64,000 nt of DNA from Actinomycetota bacterium. GTDB taxonomy: Bacteria; Actinomycetota; Actinomycetes; Propionibacteriales; Propionibacteriaceae. Under the pieces are notes generated by a model. It saw only the letters and a program-made list of their open reading frames with translations, was not told the DNA's origin and did no database searches. The translations under genes were made by a program, and so were the position numbers. The stretch covers positions 62,001-126,000 of the forward strand of contig JAIUOS010000008.1 in NCBI GenBank assembly GCA_020161755.1, given 5' to 3'. Positions 1-8,165 of this stretch are shown piece by piece; positions within the stretch are counted from its first letter, which is position 1, and every line of letters begins with the position of its first letter.

Positions 1-732
1 GTCGCGGGCACGGCGCTCGTGCAGCACCGCGGCGACGAACCGCTCGTGGTGGGTGCCGAAGGGCGCCGCGGGCGAGACGTAGAGCTCCAGTTGGGCGGCC
101 AGTCGCAGGCCGAGCCGGTGCCGGACGGGTGGCGGGAATTGGTTGGCCCGGGCGAGGAACTGCCGGGCGCGCAGCGCCAGTGCGTCCGGCAGCGGGCGAA
201 TGTCGGTCACCTGCACCCAGCCGGACAGCTCCACCGGCAGGTGGAGCGGCACGTTGGTCGGACGGACGCCGCGGACGCGCGCCACGTAGGTGCCGGCCAG
301 GTAGTCGCCGACCCGCTTGCCACGGTCGTTGAGCATGGAGACGAGGAACGCGAGGCCGCCGAACAGCAGCCACAACTCGAAGAAGCCGACCAGGGCACGC
401 ACCGTGGCGTGCCGCAGGCGGACGGGTCCGCCGTCGTCACGGATCACCTGCAGCCCGAACGCCAGCTTGCCCAGGGACCGTCCGCGGGTGACGGTCTCCA
501 CGGTGGCCGGGATCACCAGGAACAGCAGCGCGGCCAAGGCGTAGATGGCGGCGGTGCCCGCGGCGCTGTCGAGGCGGTCGCTGGCGAACGAGAGCAGCAG
601 GACGACGCCGGCGACCGCGGCGATGCCGGTGACCACCGCGTCGATCAGCCAGGCGCCGGCGCGCGCGATCACCGAAGCGGCGCTCACCTGGAGCGCGACG
701 CCTTCACCGGTGAGGATCTCGTCGCCGATCAC
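1..732 (-). CDS. RDD family membrane protein (C-terminus cut by window edge)
   Basis: Open frame from a GTG at 732 to the first base of the window, 244 codons with no stop. The start reads MIGDEILTGEGVAL. RDD-family hallmarks are visible: RAGAWLID at the start of the first membrane segment (about residues 20-48), a second hydrophobic stretch ending in GRSLGKLAFGLQVI (about 68-100), and a third ending in DYLAGT (about 120-150). A soluble tail follows and runs off the window. The family is of unclear function, probably membrane transport or envelope homeostasis. It is divergent from the spoIIM-like gene 34 bases away, the usual actinobacterial arrangement with DUF58, MoxR and DUF4350 genes. A frame on the opposite strand over the same bases looks like a shadow. 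Confidence 0.85.
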   Translation of the reverse strand, partial: MIGDEILTGEGVALQVSAASVIARAGAWLIDAVVTGIAAVAGVVLLLSFASDRLDSAAGTAAIYALAALLFLVIPATVETVTRGRSLGKLAFGLQVIRDDGGPVRLRHATVRALVGFFELWLLFGGLAFLVSMLNDRGKRVGDYLAGTYVARVRGVRPTNVPLHLPVELSGWVQVTDIRPLPDALALRARQFLARANQFPPPVRHRLGLRLAAQLELYVSPAAPFGTHHERFVAAVLHERRARD

Positions 733-766
733 GGGAAGAGGCTACCGGCCTCGCTAGGCTGAGCGG

Positions 767-1762
767 GTGGACGTCGACGTGTTCGCCACCGCGCACGCGG
801 CGGAATGGGCCCGACTGGACCAGCTCGCCGCGAAACGTCGCCTCACCGGCGCCGAGGCCGACCAGCTCGTCCAGCTCTACCGGCGCGGGGCCACCCACCT
901 GTCCGTCCTGCGGGCGTCGGCCCCCGACCCGGCCCTGGTGGCCAACCTGTCGGTGACCCTGGTGAAGGCGCGCGCCCGGATCGCCAGCCCGCACGACGTG
1001 ACGTGGCGACAAGCCGTCCGCTTCCTCACCCACGTGATCCCGGCCGCGCTGTACCGGGTGCGCTGGTGGTCGGTCGTGGTCACCGCTGTGTGCCTGTTGA
1101 TCGCGGTGGTCGGCGGGTACTGGACGTCGACGCACCCGGACGTGCTCGCCACCTTCGTCTCGCCCGCGGACCAGAAGCGGATCGCGGAGGAGGCGTTCGC
1201 GTCCTACTACTCGGAGTACCCGAACGCGAGCTTCGCCGCCCAGGTGTGGACCAACAACGCCTTCATCGCCGCGCTCTGCATCGCGACCGGGATCACCGGG
1301 ATCTACCCGGCGCAGATCTTGTTCGAGAACTCGCTGTACGTCGGTCTGATGGGGGCCCTGATGCACAACCAGGGCGCCGACTGGATCTTCTGGTCGCTGA
1401 TCCTGCCGCACGGGCTGCTCGAGCTGAGTTGCGTCTTCGTCGCCGGTGCCGCCGGGATGCGGCTGTGTTGGTCGTGGCTCGTCCCCGGCGATCGGACCCG
1501 TGCGCAGTCGCTGGCGGAGGAGGGGCGCACCACGATCGTCGTCGTGATCGCCCTGGTGATCGGGCTGGGCGTCAGTGGCCTCCTGGAGGGGTTCATCACC
1601 CCGTCGGAGCTCAATCCGTGGGTGAAGATCGCGATCGGCGCCGTGGTGGCCGCCGCATTCTGGGTGGTCATGTTCGTGCAGGGACGCCGCGCCGTCGAGG
1701 AGGGCACCGACCCCGGGCTCACCGAGGAGGAGGCCGCCAGCATGGTGGCCGTCGCGGGATAG
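767..1762 (+). CDS. Stage II sporulation protein M family membrane protein
   Basis: 331 residues from a GTG start (MDVDVFATAHAAEW). The N-terminal third is soluble and helical. Membrane segments follow at about residues 105-125, 163-185, 205-235, 248-272 and 282-305. The family motif LPHGLLELSC lies in the fourth hydrophobic region. In endospore formers SpoIIM takes part in engulfment; non-sporulating actinobacteria carry homologues in a conserved block with RDD, MoxR and DUF58 genes, probably concerned with envelope function. The partners are present here but displaced: the RDD gene is divergent and adjacent, while DUF58/MoxR lie 3 kb further on, after an apparent insertion. The family call is secure; the physiological role is unknown. 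Confidence 0.88.
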   Translation: MDVDVFATAHAAEWARLDQLAAKRRLTGAEADQLVQLYRRGATHLSVLRASAPDPALVANLSVTLVKARARIASPHDVTWRQAVRFLTHVIPAALYRVRWWSVVVTAVCLLIAVVGGYWTSTHPDVLATFVSPADQKRIAEEAFASYYSEYPNASFAAQVWTNNAFIAALCIATGITGIYPAQILFENSLYVGLMGALMHNQGADWIFWSLILPHGLLELSCVFVAGAAGMRLCWSWLVPGDRTRAQSLAEEGRTTIVVVIALVIGLGVSGLLEGFITPSELNPWVKIAIGAVVAAAFWVVMFVQGRRAVEEGTDPGLTEEEAASMVAVAG

Positions 1763-1783
1763 CCGGCGGTCGCGTCCGACCGG

Positions 1784-2263
1784 CTAGAAGCCGGTCAGGA
1801 TGACGGGGCTGGCCGTGTCGGCGCCGTCGAGGAGCTCCCGCAGGAGCCGCGGCATCGCGCGCGGGGCGAAGGTGGCGTCACTTGCGAAGACCTCGTAGGT
1901 GGGCCACCATCGCATTTCGTGGACGTGCTCGGCGGCGAGCTCGGCGGGGGACAGGGCCGGCTCGGGCTCGAAGTGGGGCGTCCGGACGAGGTGGACGTGG
2001 TCGACCTGGCCGTCCCACCCGGGCATCGGGAAGATCGCGGTCTTGGTCCACACCTCCGGGCCGAGGTGCTGCACCGTGGGGCCGCCCACCTCTTCGCGGA
2101 GTTCCCGCTGGAGCGCCTGCAGACGTGTCTCGCCGGCCTCGATCCCGCCTCCGGGGTTCGCCCAGAAACCGCCGTCGGGGCCGCCCGGCCACTCGAACCG
2201 CAGCAGCAGCACCGCGTCATCCTCGTCGAGGATCAGCGCTCGAACGCTCTCCCGCAGCCGCAT
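1784..2263 (-). CDS. NUDIX hydrolase
   Basis: 159 residues. The NUDIX box is intact: GGIEAGETRLQALQRELREE followed by VG at about residues 39-60, matching GX5EX7REUXEEXGU, so divalent-metal-dependent hydrolysis of a nucleoside diphosphate linked to another moiety is expected. The substrate cannot be read from the sequence. It ends 21 bases from the convergent spoIIM-like gene. The first ten bases of the gene belong to a direct repeat (2254-2440) whose second copy lies at 4552-4719. Confidence 0.9.
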   Translation of the reverse strand: MRLRESVRALILDEDDAVLLLRFEWPGGPDGGFWANPGGGIEAGETRLQALQRELREEVGGPTVQHLGPEVWTKTAIFPMPGWDGQVDHVHLVRTPHFEPEPALSPAELAAEHVHEMRWWPTYEVFASDATFAPRAMPRLLRELLDGADTASPVILTGF

Positions 2264-2440
2264 GGCTCGAACCTATGCCCTCGCTCGCTCCTCATGTGGC
2301 TTCTGGGGGTGCGGTCGAGTGCGTCATCCCGGGCTCGTCCAGCTCCCCTCCCGCCGAGCGCCACTGTTCCGGTCAAGCGCTCCTACCGGGGCGGTGGCGT
2401 TTGACTGAAACGGAGGCGTTCGGCGAAAGGGTAAGGGGTC
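2254..2440. repeat. Direct repeat R1, containing palindrome A1 (2352-2425)
   Basis: R1 starts with GCAGCCGCATGGCTCGAA, which includes the NUDIX start codon on the other strand, and ends with GAAAGGGTAAGGGGTC. Both ends recur in the same order at 4552-4719 (R2); the middles differ by about 19 bases. Inside is a long inverted repeat, family A copy 1: left arm beginning CGCCGAGCGCC, right arm ending GGAGGCGTTCGGCG, arms about 33 bases with a few mismatches. The gene-free stretch 2264-2605 holds this repeat and the low-complexity tract that follows; I see no gene in it. Confidence 0.85.
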
Positions 2441-2487
2441 TCGGCGTGCGCCCGGGATGGCGGTGTGGGGCTGGCCGGCTACGGTCC

Positions 2488-2608
2488 CGCCCGTCCGTCC
2501 GTCCGTCGGCCCGTCGGCCCGTCGGCCCGCCCGCCGGTCCGCCGGTCCGCCCGTCGGCCCGTCGGCCCGTCGGCCCGCCGGTCCGCCGGTCCGCCGGTCC
2601 GGCCGTCA
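2488..2608. repeat. Low-complexity tract of CCGTCGGC / CCGGTCCG units
   Basis: About 120 bases built from imperfect 4-8 base units (GTCC, CCGTCGGC, CCGGTCCG) in runs of three to four. It lies just beyond the stop of the HNH reading frame of the neighbouring pseudogene. The out-of-frame continuation of the N-terminal part of that gene reads through it as an Arg/Gly/Asp/Pro-rich tail. It looks like slippage-prone sequence rather than a designed feature. Confidence 0.75.
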
Positions 2609-3951
2609 GGCGGCGGTTGGGGGGCCGGTGTCGTGGGCGGTGGTGTTCTGGTGTCGGTGGTGGCGGATCGGGGTGCGGGTGGGGTCGAGGCGGGCGGGTG
2701 GGAGGTGTTCGGGGTAGCCGTCCGGGGCGATCCGGACCTGCCACTGGTCCCGGAGACTGTGCCGGGCCGGCTCCACTGTCGGGTGGTGGGGGTGGCACAA
2801 CAGGACCAGGTTCCACAGGGCGGTCGGCCCGCCCTGCTGCCAGGGCACCACGTGGTGGGCCTCACAGGCCGAGGGTGGCGCGTCGCAGCCGGGGAACACA
2901 CAGCCGCCGTCCCGCGCGCGGCCAGCGCGGCCCGCAACTCGGGGGTGACCAGCCGGGACGCCCGGCCCACGTCCAGCACCGCGGACGGGGCGCCGAGCAC
3001 GACCGGGATCACTTCGGCGTCACAGCACAACCGGCGTAACTCACCCGCGCTCAGCGGCGTCCCGTCGCCCAACACACCGGCATCGGCCGCGCCCGCGACG
3101 AGCTGGTTGTAGTCGAGCCGCACCAGCACCCGGGCCGTCGGGCCACCGCCACCGCCACCGCTGCTTGCACTCTGCTCGATCAGGGCGATCAGGGCATCAG
3201 CCCGGCGCTGCTCCGGGGTCAGGGGGGTGGCCAGCGGGTCGCGGCGTTCCAGCGCGGTCCGCCGGCTGGTCTCGGCCAGGGCGTCGAGGTGGGCGATCCA
3301 CTGCTCGGCCGCCACCTTGGGCAGCGACCCGTCGAACCGCACACTCGCGCCGTCACGGAAGAACCGCAACGCCCGCTGCCGATGCGCCACCTCCGCCTCC
3401 CGCTGCAACCGTTCCGCCAGCACCTCACCGGCCCGCTCCGGCACCACCACCGACAGCACCCGGGCGGCGCTCTTCGCCAACTGGTCAGCATCCAGCTGGC
3501 CCGCCAGCTCGACCAACACCTGCTCGGCCAGGGCCTGCTGCGCGGTGTCGAGCTGCCCGGCCAGACCGTCCAACACCGTCGTGATCGCCCTCGCCTGGCC
3601 CGGCACCACCCGACCCGCCAACGCAGCCTCACCCACCAACCGGTGCTCGGCCAACGAGCGGGCCTGCCGCAGGGCCCCGGCCGCCTCCCGCCGCGACACC
3701 GTTTCACCCATCCCCAACCACGACGCCATCGGCGTCCCCGCCGCGACCTGCGACGCCTTCGCCCGATCGGCCTCCGCCATCAGCACCCCGGTCAACGCCT
3801 CCACCCGGCCCCGCACCCGACGCGCCACCCGCACCCAGGAGAGCCGATCCACAGCGCTCACCGACGACCGGTCCGGATCCAGACGATCCAACAACGCCTC
3901 CACCCCGGCCAGCACCTCACCCGCCGGAAGAAGCCCACCCATCGTCGTCAT
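2606..3951 (-). pseudogene. DUF222/HNH endonuclease (13E12-repeat family), frameshifted
   Basis: The N-terminal DUF222 domain runs from ATG 3951 (MTTMGGLLPAGEVLAGVEAL) to about base 2905. The HNH domain is in another frame, 2606-2899, reading FPGCDAPPSACEAHH, VVPWQQGGPTALWNLVLLC and HPHH. Near 2900-2908 the strand reads GCCGCGCGCGGGACGG. Removing one CG pair would join the halves as AARDGGC-VFPGC, the normal family sequence, so a two-base expansion in a CG run is the likely lesion (or a read error). Intact, this would be a putative nuclease of about 450 residues from a family often present in several copies in actinobacteria. The N-terminal frame instead continues out of frame to 2479. A LexA-box-like site lies upstream. 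Confidence 0.8.
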
Positions 3952-3983
3952 GCCCCCATCCAAACACCCCCCACTGACACTAA

Positions 3984-3999
3984 TCGAGCACAGGTACGA
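3984..3999. promoter_or_regulatory. Possible LexA (SOS) box upstream of the DUF222/HNH gene
   Basis: TCGAGCACAGGTACGA resembles the actinobacterial LexA site TCGAAC-N4-GTTCGA with one mismatch in each half. It sits within a wider dyad TAATCG...CGATTA (3981-4002), 33 bases upstream of the ATG at 3951. The match is seen in sequence; SOS control is inference. Confidence 0.45.
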
Positions 4000-4032
4000 T
4001 TAAGGGGCTCGGAGACGAATCAGGAGAGCAAA

Positions 4033-4509
4033 TCAGACGAACCAGGCACCGCTCAGCACGGGCACCGTCCGGGACGCGTCGAGTTGCGCCGCAACCTCGA
4101 CGTCTGCGGTGAAGCCCCGCTCAGCCAGCTCGCGCCCGCTCCTGCAGGTGACCATCCATTCGCGCAGGTGGGGTCCGGCGGCCCGGAACACGGCGACCGC
4201 AGCGGACGCCGCGCGGCTCAGCGTGCCTCCGTGGCCGAGTGCGACGAGCGCCGACAGCACCGCACCGGCGCCCAGCTGGTCCTCGAGTGCCGGACGCAGC
4301 GAGCCGTCGGACGTCCAGCGTTCGCCGGCGGCCACGACGACCACGCTGCGTCCCTGCCCCAACTCGGCCGCCAGCCGCTCCGCGGCAGCAGCCGCGTTCC
4401 GAAGGCAGCCGAGCAGGACGGTGGCCCCGGAGTCCTGAAGCAGTGCCGCGATCGTCGAGCCGTTCGGGGAGGGCAGCACGAGCCGGGGAACCGGCGCGCA
4501 GGCGAGCAT
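4033..4509 (-). pseudogene. 2-phosphosulfolactate phosphatase (ComB family), N-terminally truncated
   Basis: 158 residues from the first ATG. The sequence PRLVLPSPNGSTIAALL, then GCLRNAAAAAERLA, VVAAGERW, LRPALEDQLGAGA and the end SGRELAERGF...VPVLSGAWFV match the C-terminal two thirds of ComB-like phosphatases, which are normally about 230-250 residues. The frame stays open a short way upstream without a usable start before a TGA. The N-terminal part, about 70-80 residues with acidic active-site positions, is absent. The break falls at repeat R2 (4552-4719), which carries an orphan copy of the NUDIX 5' end, so loss of the N-terminus by rearrangement at the repeat is the simplest reading. Probably non-functional. 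Confidence 0.7.
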
Positions 4510-4551
4510 GCCGCCGGTGACAGCGAGGGCGCCGAGGGGGTGCCGTCTCTG

Positions 4552-4719
4552 GCAGCCGCATGGCTCGAATCTAGGGCCTGCGCACCTGAGGGCCGTTCAC
4601 CTCATCCCGGCTCGTCCCGGGGTCTCCCCTCGCCGAACGCCACTGTTCCGGTCAAACGCTCCTGCCTGGGCGGTGGCGTTTGACCGAAACGGAGGCGTTC
4701 GGCGAAAGGGTAAGGGGTC
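4552..4719. repeat. Direct repeat R2, containing palindrome A2 (4631-4704)
   Basis: Second copy of R1 in the same orientation: identical GCAGCCGCATGGCTCGAA at the left, shared CATCCCGG...CTCGTCC in the middle, palindrome A2 (CGCCGAACGCC...GGCGTTCGGCG), and the same GAAAGGGTAAGGGGTC at the right. It abuts the 3' end of the DUF58 gene. R1 and R2 bracket the HNH pseudogene and the comB fragment. Confidence 0.85.
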
Positions 4720-4725
4720 CGACGC

Positions 4726-6039
4726 CTACAGCCGCCCGGCAGCCTTCAGCGCCAGGTAGCGGTCGCAGACCGCGGGCGCCAGCTGGTCGGGGCCGGCGCG
4801 CACGATCTCGACCCCCATCTTCTGCACCCGGTCGGCGAGGGCCAGCGTGGCCAGCTCCAGCCGTCCGGTGGCCGCCGCGTCGTAGGCGTCGCGCACGTCG
4901 GTCACCTCGAGGGTGCGCAGCTCGACGGACGGGTCGGTGACGTGCGCGATCACCACCTGGTGGTCGTGCGCCAGCGTCGGCAGGACGGTGCCCAGCCCGT
5001 CGGCGTAGATCGCCGGGTCGAGCCCGGTCACCAGCACCACCAGGCTCCGCTGGCGACACAGCTTGTCGATCTCCGCCGCGACCCCCGTCCAGTCGGTCTC
5101 GGTCAGCACCGCCTCCACCTGGCTGAGGCCGTTCGCGAACCGGCTCAGCACCGAGCTGCTCCTGGTGCTGCCCGGCAGCCGCAGCTGCACCCGGCGGTCG
5201 GCCGCCAACAGGCTCAACCGGTCACCGGACGCCGCCCCCAGAGCCGCCATCAGCAGGCAGGTTTCGATGCCGGCGTCCAGCCGGGTCTGCCCGGTGCCGC
5301 CCGCCGTGCCGCCGATCCGCCCGGCCGCCCACCGGGACGTGTCCAGCACCAGCAGGATGTGCCGGTCGCGCTCCGGACGCCACGTGCGCACCATCGTCTT
5401 CACCGCCCGCGCGGACGCTCGCCAGTCGATCGAGCGGACGTCGTCCCCGGCCGTGTACTCCCGCAGCGAATCGAACTCCGTGCCCTGCCCGCGGACGTGC
5501 ACCGACGCCTGCCCGTCCAGCTCCCGCAGCCGCGCCAACCGGTAGGGGAGGTGGCTGCGCGACCGGAACTCCGGCAGCACCCGCAGCACCCCGGGCACCT
5601 CCACGGACCGCTGCCGTGCGGCCAGCCCCAGCGGTCCGAACGAGCGGACGGTGACCGCGGCGGCGGCCGCGTCCCCGCGCCGTGTCGGCAGCAGTCGGGT
5701 CACCTGCCGCAGCGACTCCCCGCCCCGCAGCCGCAACAGCGGACGCTCCGCCGCCGCGCCCGCGCTCGGCGGCCACGCATCCCGCACCCGCAGCCGCGCG
5801 GTGCGTCCGCCCGGGTTGGTGATCGTCAGCCGGGACGCCGTCGGCTCGGTCAGCCGGACGCTGGTCGGCAGGTCGCGGACGATCCGCAGCATCTGCGGCC
5901 GCACGGCCAGCAGCAGGTCCAGAGCCACCAGCACGCAGACCAGCACCGTCCACCCCACCACCACCAGCGGCACCGGGTACGCCAGGACGGGCAGCACGCC
6001 GACCAGCAGCAGCAGCGGGACCCGTCCGGAGATCGTCAT
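4726..6039 (-). CDS. DUF58 domain-containing protein
   Basis: 437 residues. Two hydrophobic segments lie near the N-terminus (about 8-50). A beta-rich region follows, then the DUF58 signature EYTAGDDVRSIDWRASAR at about 190-207, and a von Willebrand A-like fold starting ILLVLDTSRW (about 220). The aspartate and serine of the metal-site-like DTS motif are present. DUF58 proteins are almost always encoded next to MoxR AAA ATPases, as here (start 10 bases after the MoxR stop); the pair is thought to act as a chaperone/assembly system for membrane or periplasmic proteins, but the target is unknown. The gene belongs to the leftward operon that begins at 9819. Confidence 0.9.
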   Translation of the reverse strand: MTISGRVPLLLLVGVLPVLAYPVPLVVVGWTVLVCVLVALDLLLAVRPQMLRIVRDLPTSVRLTEPTASRLTITNPGGRTARLRVRDAWPPSAGAAAERPLLRLRGGESLRQVTRLLPTRRGDAAAAAVTVRSFGPLGLAARQRSVEVPGVLRVLPEFRSRSHLPYRLARLRELDGQASVHVRGQGTEFDSLREYTAGDDVRSIDWRASARAVKTMVRTWRPERDRHILLVLDTSRWAAGRIGGTAGGTGQTRLDAGIETCLLMAALGAASGDRLSLLAADRRVQLRLPGSTRSSSVLSRFANGLSQVEAVLTETDWTGVAAEIDKLCRQRSLVVLVTGLDPAIYADGLGTVLPTLAHDHQVVIAHVTDPSVELRTLEVTDVRDAYDAAATGRLELATLALADRVQKMGVEIVRAGPDQLAPAVCDRYLALKAAGRL

Positions 6040-6049
6040 CGGAGCAGCT

Positions 6050-7030
6050 TCAGCGGGGGACCGGCAGCGTCGCCAGCACGTTGGCCAGCACGCCGGCCCC
6101 GGTGGTGCCGTCCATCTGCGCCTCGGTGCGGATCTGGATGCGGTGGTTCAGGGTCGCCGTCGCCAGCGCCTTCACGTCGTCGGGCGTCACGAAGTCGCGC
6201 CCGTTCAGCCACGCCCACGCCCGGGACGTCTTCAGCAGCGCCGTCGCACCACGCGGGGACGCCCCGAGCGACACCGACGGCGCCGTCCGGGTGGCCCGGC
6301 AGATGTCGACGATGTAGCCGACAACCGGCGGATCGATCCGCACCTGGCTCACCTGCCGGCGCGCCTCGGCGAGCTCGGCCGGCCCGGCCACCGGGTGGAC
6401 GCCCGCCCCGGCCAGGTTGCGCGGGTCGAAGCCCTGCGCGTGCCGCGCCACCACCTGCACCTCGTCCTCCCGGGACGGCAGCGGCAGCACCAGCTTCAGC
6501 AGGAACCGGTCCAGCTGCGCCTCGGGCAGCGGGTAGGTACCCTCGTACTCCACCGGGTTCTGGGTGGCGATCACCATGAACGGCTCGGGCAGCGGACGCG
6601 GCGTCCCGTCGACGGTGACCTGCCGTTCCTCCATCGCCTCCAGTAGCGCGGCCTGCGTCTTCGGCGGCGTCCGGTTGATCTCGTCGGCGAGCAGCAGGTT
6701 CGTGAACACCGGGCCCGGACGGAAGTCGAAGCTGCCGGCCCGTCCGTCGTACACCAGCGAGCCGGTGACGTCGCCGGGCATCAGGTCGGGAGTGAACTGC
6801 ACCCGCTTGGTCTCCAGGCTGAGGCTCGTCGCCAGCGTCCGCACCAGCAGCGTCTTGGCCACGCCGGGGACGCCCTCGAGCAGCACGTGCCCGTCGACCA
6901 GCAGGCCGACCAGCAGCCCGGTCACCGCCTCGCCCTGCCCGACCATGGCCTTGGCGATCTCCTGGCGCACCAGCCCCAGCGAGTGCTGGGCCGGGTTGAG
7001 CGGTGCCGGGGCGGCGTAGGGGTCACTCAT
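6050..7030 (-). CDS. MoxR family AAA+ ATPase
   Basis: 326 residues. Walker A is GVPGVAKT (about residue 50), Walker B LLLADEINRTPPKTQ (about 113), and the MoxR-specific stretch VIATQNPVEYEGTYPLPEAQ contains sensor 1 (about 155); the arginine-rich lid follows. ATP-driven chaperone-like remodelling with the DUF58 partner is expected from the family. The start overlaps the stop of the DUF4350 gene by eight bases, so translation is probably coupled. There are no anomalies. Confidence 0.93.
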   Translation of the reverse strand: MSDPYAAPAPLNPAQHSLGLVRQEIAKAMVGQGEAVTGLLVGLLVDGHVLLEGVPGVAKTLLVRTLATSLSLETKRVQFTPDLMPGDVTGSLVYDGRAGSFDFRPGPVFTNLLLADEINRTPPKTQAALLEAMEERQVTVDGTPRPLPEPFMVIATQNPVEYEGTYPLPEAQLDRFLLKLVLPLPSREDEVQVVARHAQGFDPRNLAGAGVHPVAGPAELAEARRQVSQVRIDPPVVGYIVDICRATRTAPSVSLGASPRGATALLKTSRAWAWLNGRDFVTPDDVKALATATLNHRIQIRTEAQMDGTTGAGVLANVLATLPVPR

Positions 7031-8165
7031 GGATGGTCAGCTCCCGTTCGAGGTCGGACAGTTGTGCGGTCAGGGTGAGCAGGTCGGCGTCGGTCGCCGG
7101 CGGTGGGCCGTAGCAGAGCAGGGCGAGGTCTCCGGGCGGACGTCCGGTCGCCTCGGCGAGCCGCTCGACCACCAGTTGGGCCCCGGCGGACGGGGGGACG
7201 CCCAGCTGGGCGGCGACGCGACGCAGCGTGGCGGCGCGCAGGCCCGCCGCGGCGTGTCCGCGGGCCGTCGACTGGCGGTACAGCCGGCCCAGCCCGCCCG
7301 CCGCCTCGGACGCGGGGACCGCGACCGGCAGGTGCTCGCGGACCAGGGCGCCGAAGCGGCGTCCGCGCCACAGGGCAGCGGCGACCGCGGCCACGATCAG
7401 CATGCCGATCACCGCCTTCGCCCAGCCCGGCAGCAGCGTGATCAGGTCGGGTTGGGTGTCGATGTCGCCGTACTGGCGCTCGACGTCCGCGCCGGGCAGG
7501 TACCACACCAGCTGCGCGTTGCGGCCGAGCACCCGCAGCCCGAGGGCCGCGTTGCCGTTGGCGGTGATCGTGTCGTTGCGCAGCCAGCGGTCGCCGGCGA
7601 TCGCGGTCACCCGGTGGTGCGCGGTGGTCACGTCGGCGTACAGCGAGACGCCGTCGGGGTCGGTGAAGCAGGTCGTCAGGCCGGTGTTGTACCAGCTCGT
7701 CAGTCCGGTGAAGGACGGGGTGATCGTGCCCGCCGCGGTGGCGTCGGCGTCCCCGCAGCCCGCGACCGGCGGCGTCGAGCCCCCGCTCCACCAGGTCGTC
7801 CCGGTGATGAGCTGATTGCTCATGGACCGCACGCTGGTGGCGTCGTCCCGCGCCACCAGGATCACCAGGTCGGCCGCCGATGCACCCAGCCGGGCGGCGG
7901 CCTCGTCGGAGAGCTCCTTGTCGAGGTACACCACCAGGGTGGCGCCCGCCGGCGCCGCGGCCGCCTCGTCCAGCGTGGTGACCTGGGTGGTCGCCACCCC
8001 GTTGCTCGTCAGCACCTGTCCCAATGCCCGGCTCCCGTTCGGACGGGAGTTGGTGAGCGAACCCGGGAGGCTGTTGGTCGATTCGGGAAGAATGACCGTC
8101 ACCACCGCCAGCAGCACGAACAGCACCAGCGCCGCGACGCCGCCGAACACCCAGGCGCGCTTCAC
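7023..8165 (-). CDS. DUF4350 domain-containing membrane protein
   Basis: 380 residues from a GTG (VKRAWVFGGVAALV) that overlaps the TGA of the DUF4129 gene by four bases (GTGA). One N-terminal membrane segment (about 4-27) is followed by the DUF4350 motif region SRPNGSRALGQVLTSNGV (about 42-60) and an extracytoplasmic domain with a Cys-containing segment. A second membrane segment (about 245-268, GMLIVAAVAAALW) is followed by a cytoplasmic helical tail. The frame extends much further upstream, but those codons lie inside the DUF4129 gene and lack family similarity. Function is unknown; it belongs to the MoxR/DUF58 cluster. Confidence 0.85.
   Translation of the reverse strand: MKRAWVFGGVAALVLFVLLAVVTVILPESTNSLPGSLTNSRPNGSRALGQVLTSNGVATTQVTTLDEAAAAPAGATLVVYLDKELSDEAAARLGASAADLVILVARDDATSVRSMSNQLITGTTWWSGGSTPPVAGCGDADATAAGTITPSFTGLTSWYNTGLTTCFTDPDGVSLYADVTTAHHRVTAIAGDRWLRNDTITANGNAALGLRVLGRNAQLVWYLPGADVERQYGDIDTQPDLITLLPGWAKAVIGMLIVAAVAAALWRGRRFGALVREHLPVAVPASEAAGGLGRLYRQSTARGHAAAGLRAATLRRVAAQLGVPPSAGAQLVVERLAEATGRPPGDLALLCYGPPPATDADLLTLTAQLSDLERELTIHE

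Noticed and set aside
19-762. Open frame of 247 codons on the plus strand
   Set aside because: It lies opposite the RDD-family gene (1-732, minus), whose protein has clear family motifs; the plus-strand product is low-complexity Gln/Gly/Arg-rich, typical of a shadow in GC-rich DNA.
2488-2608. Coding tail of the DUF222 protein
   Set aside because: The Arg/Gly/Asp/Pro-rich translation arises only after the frameshift; the HNH frame stops at 2606 before this tract.
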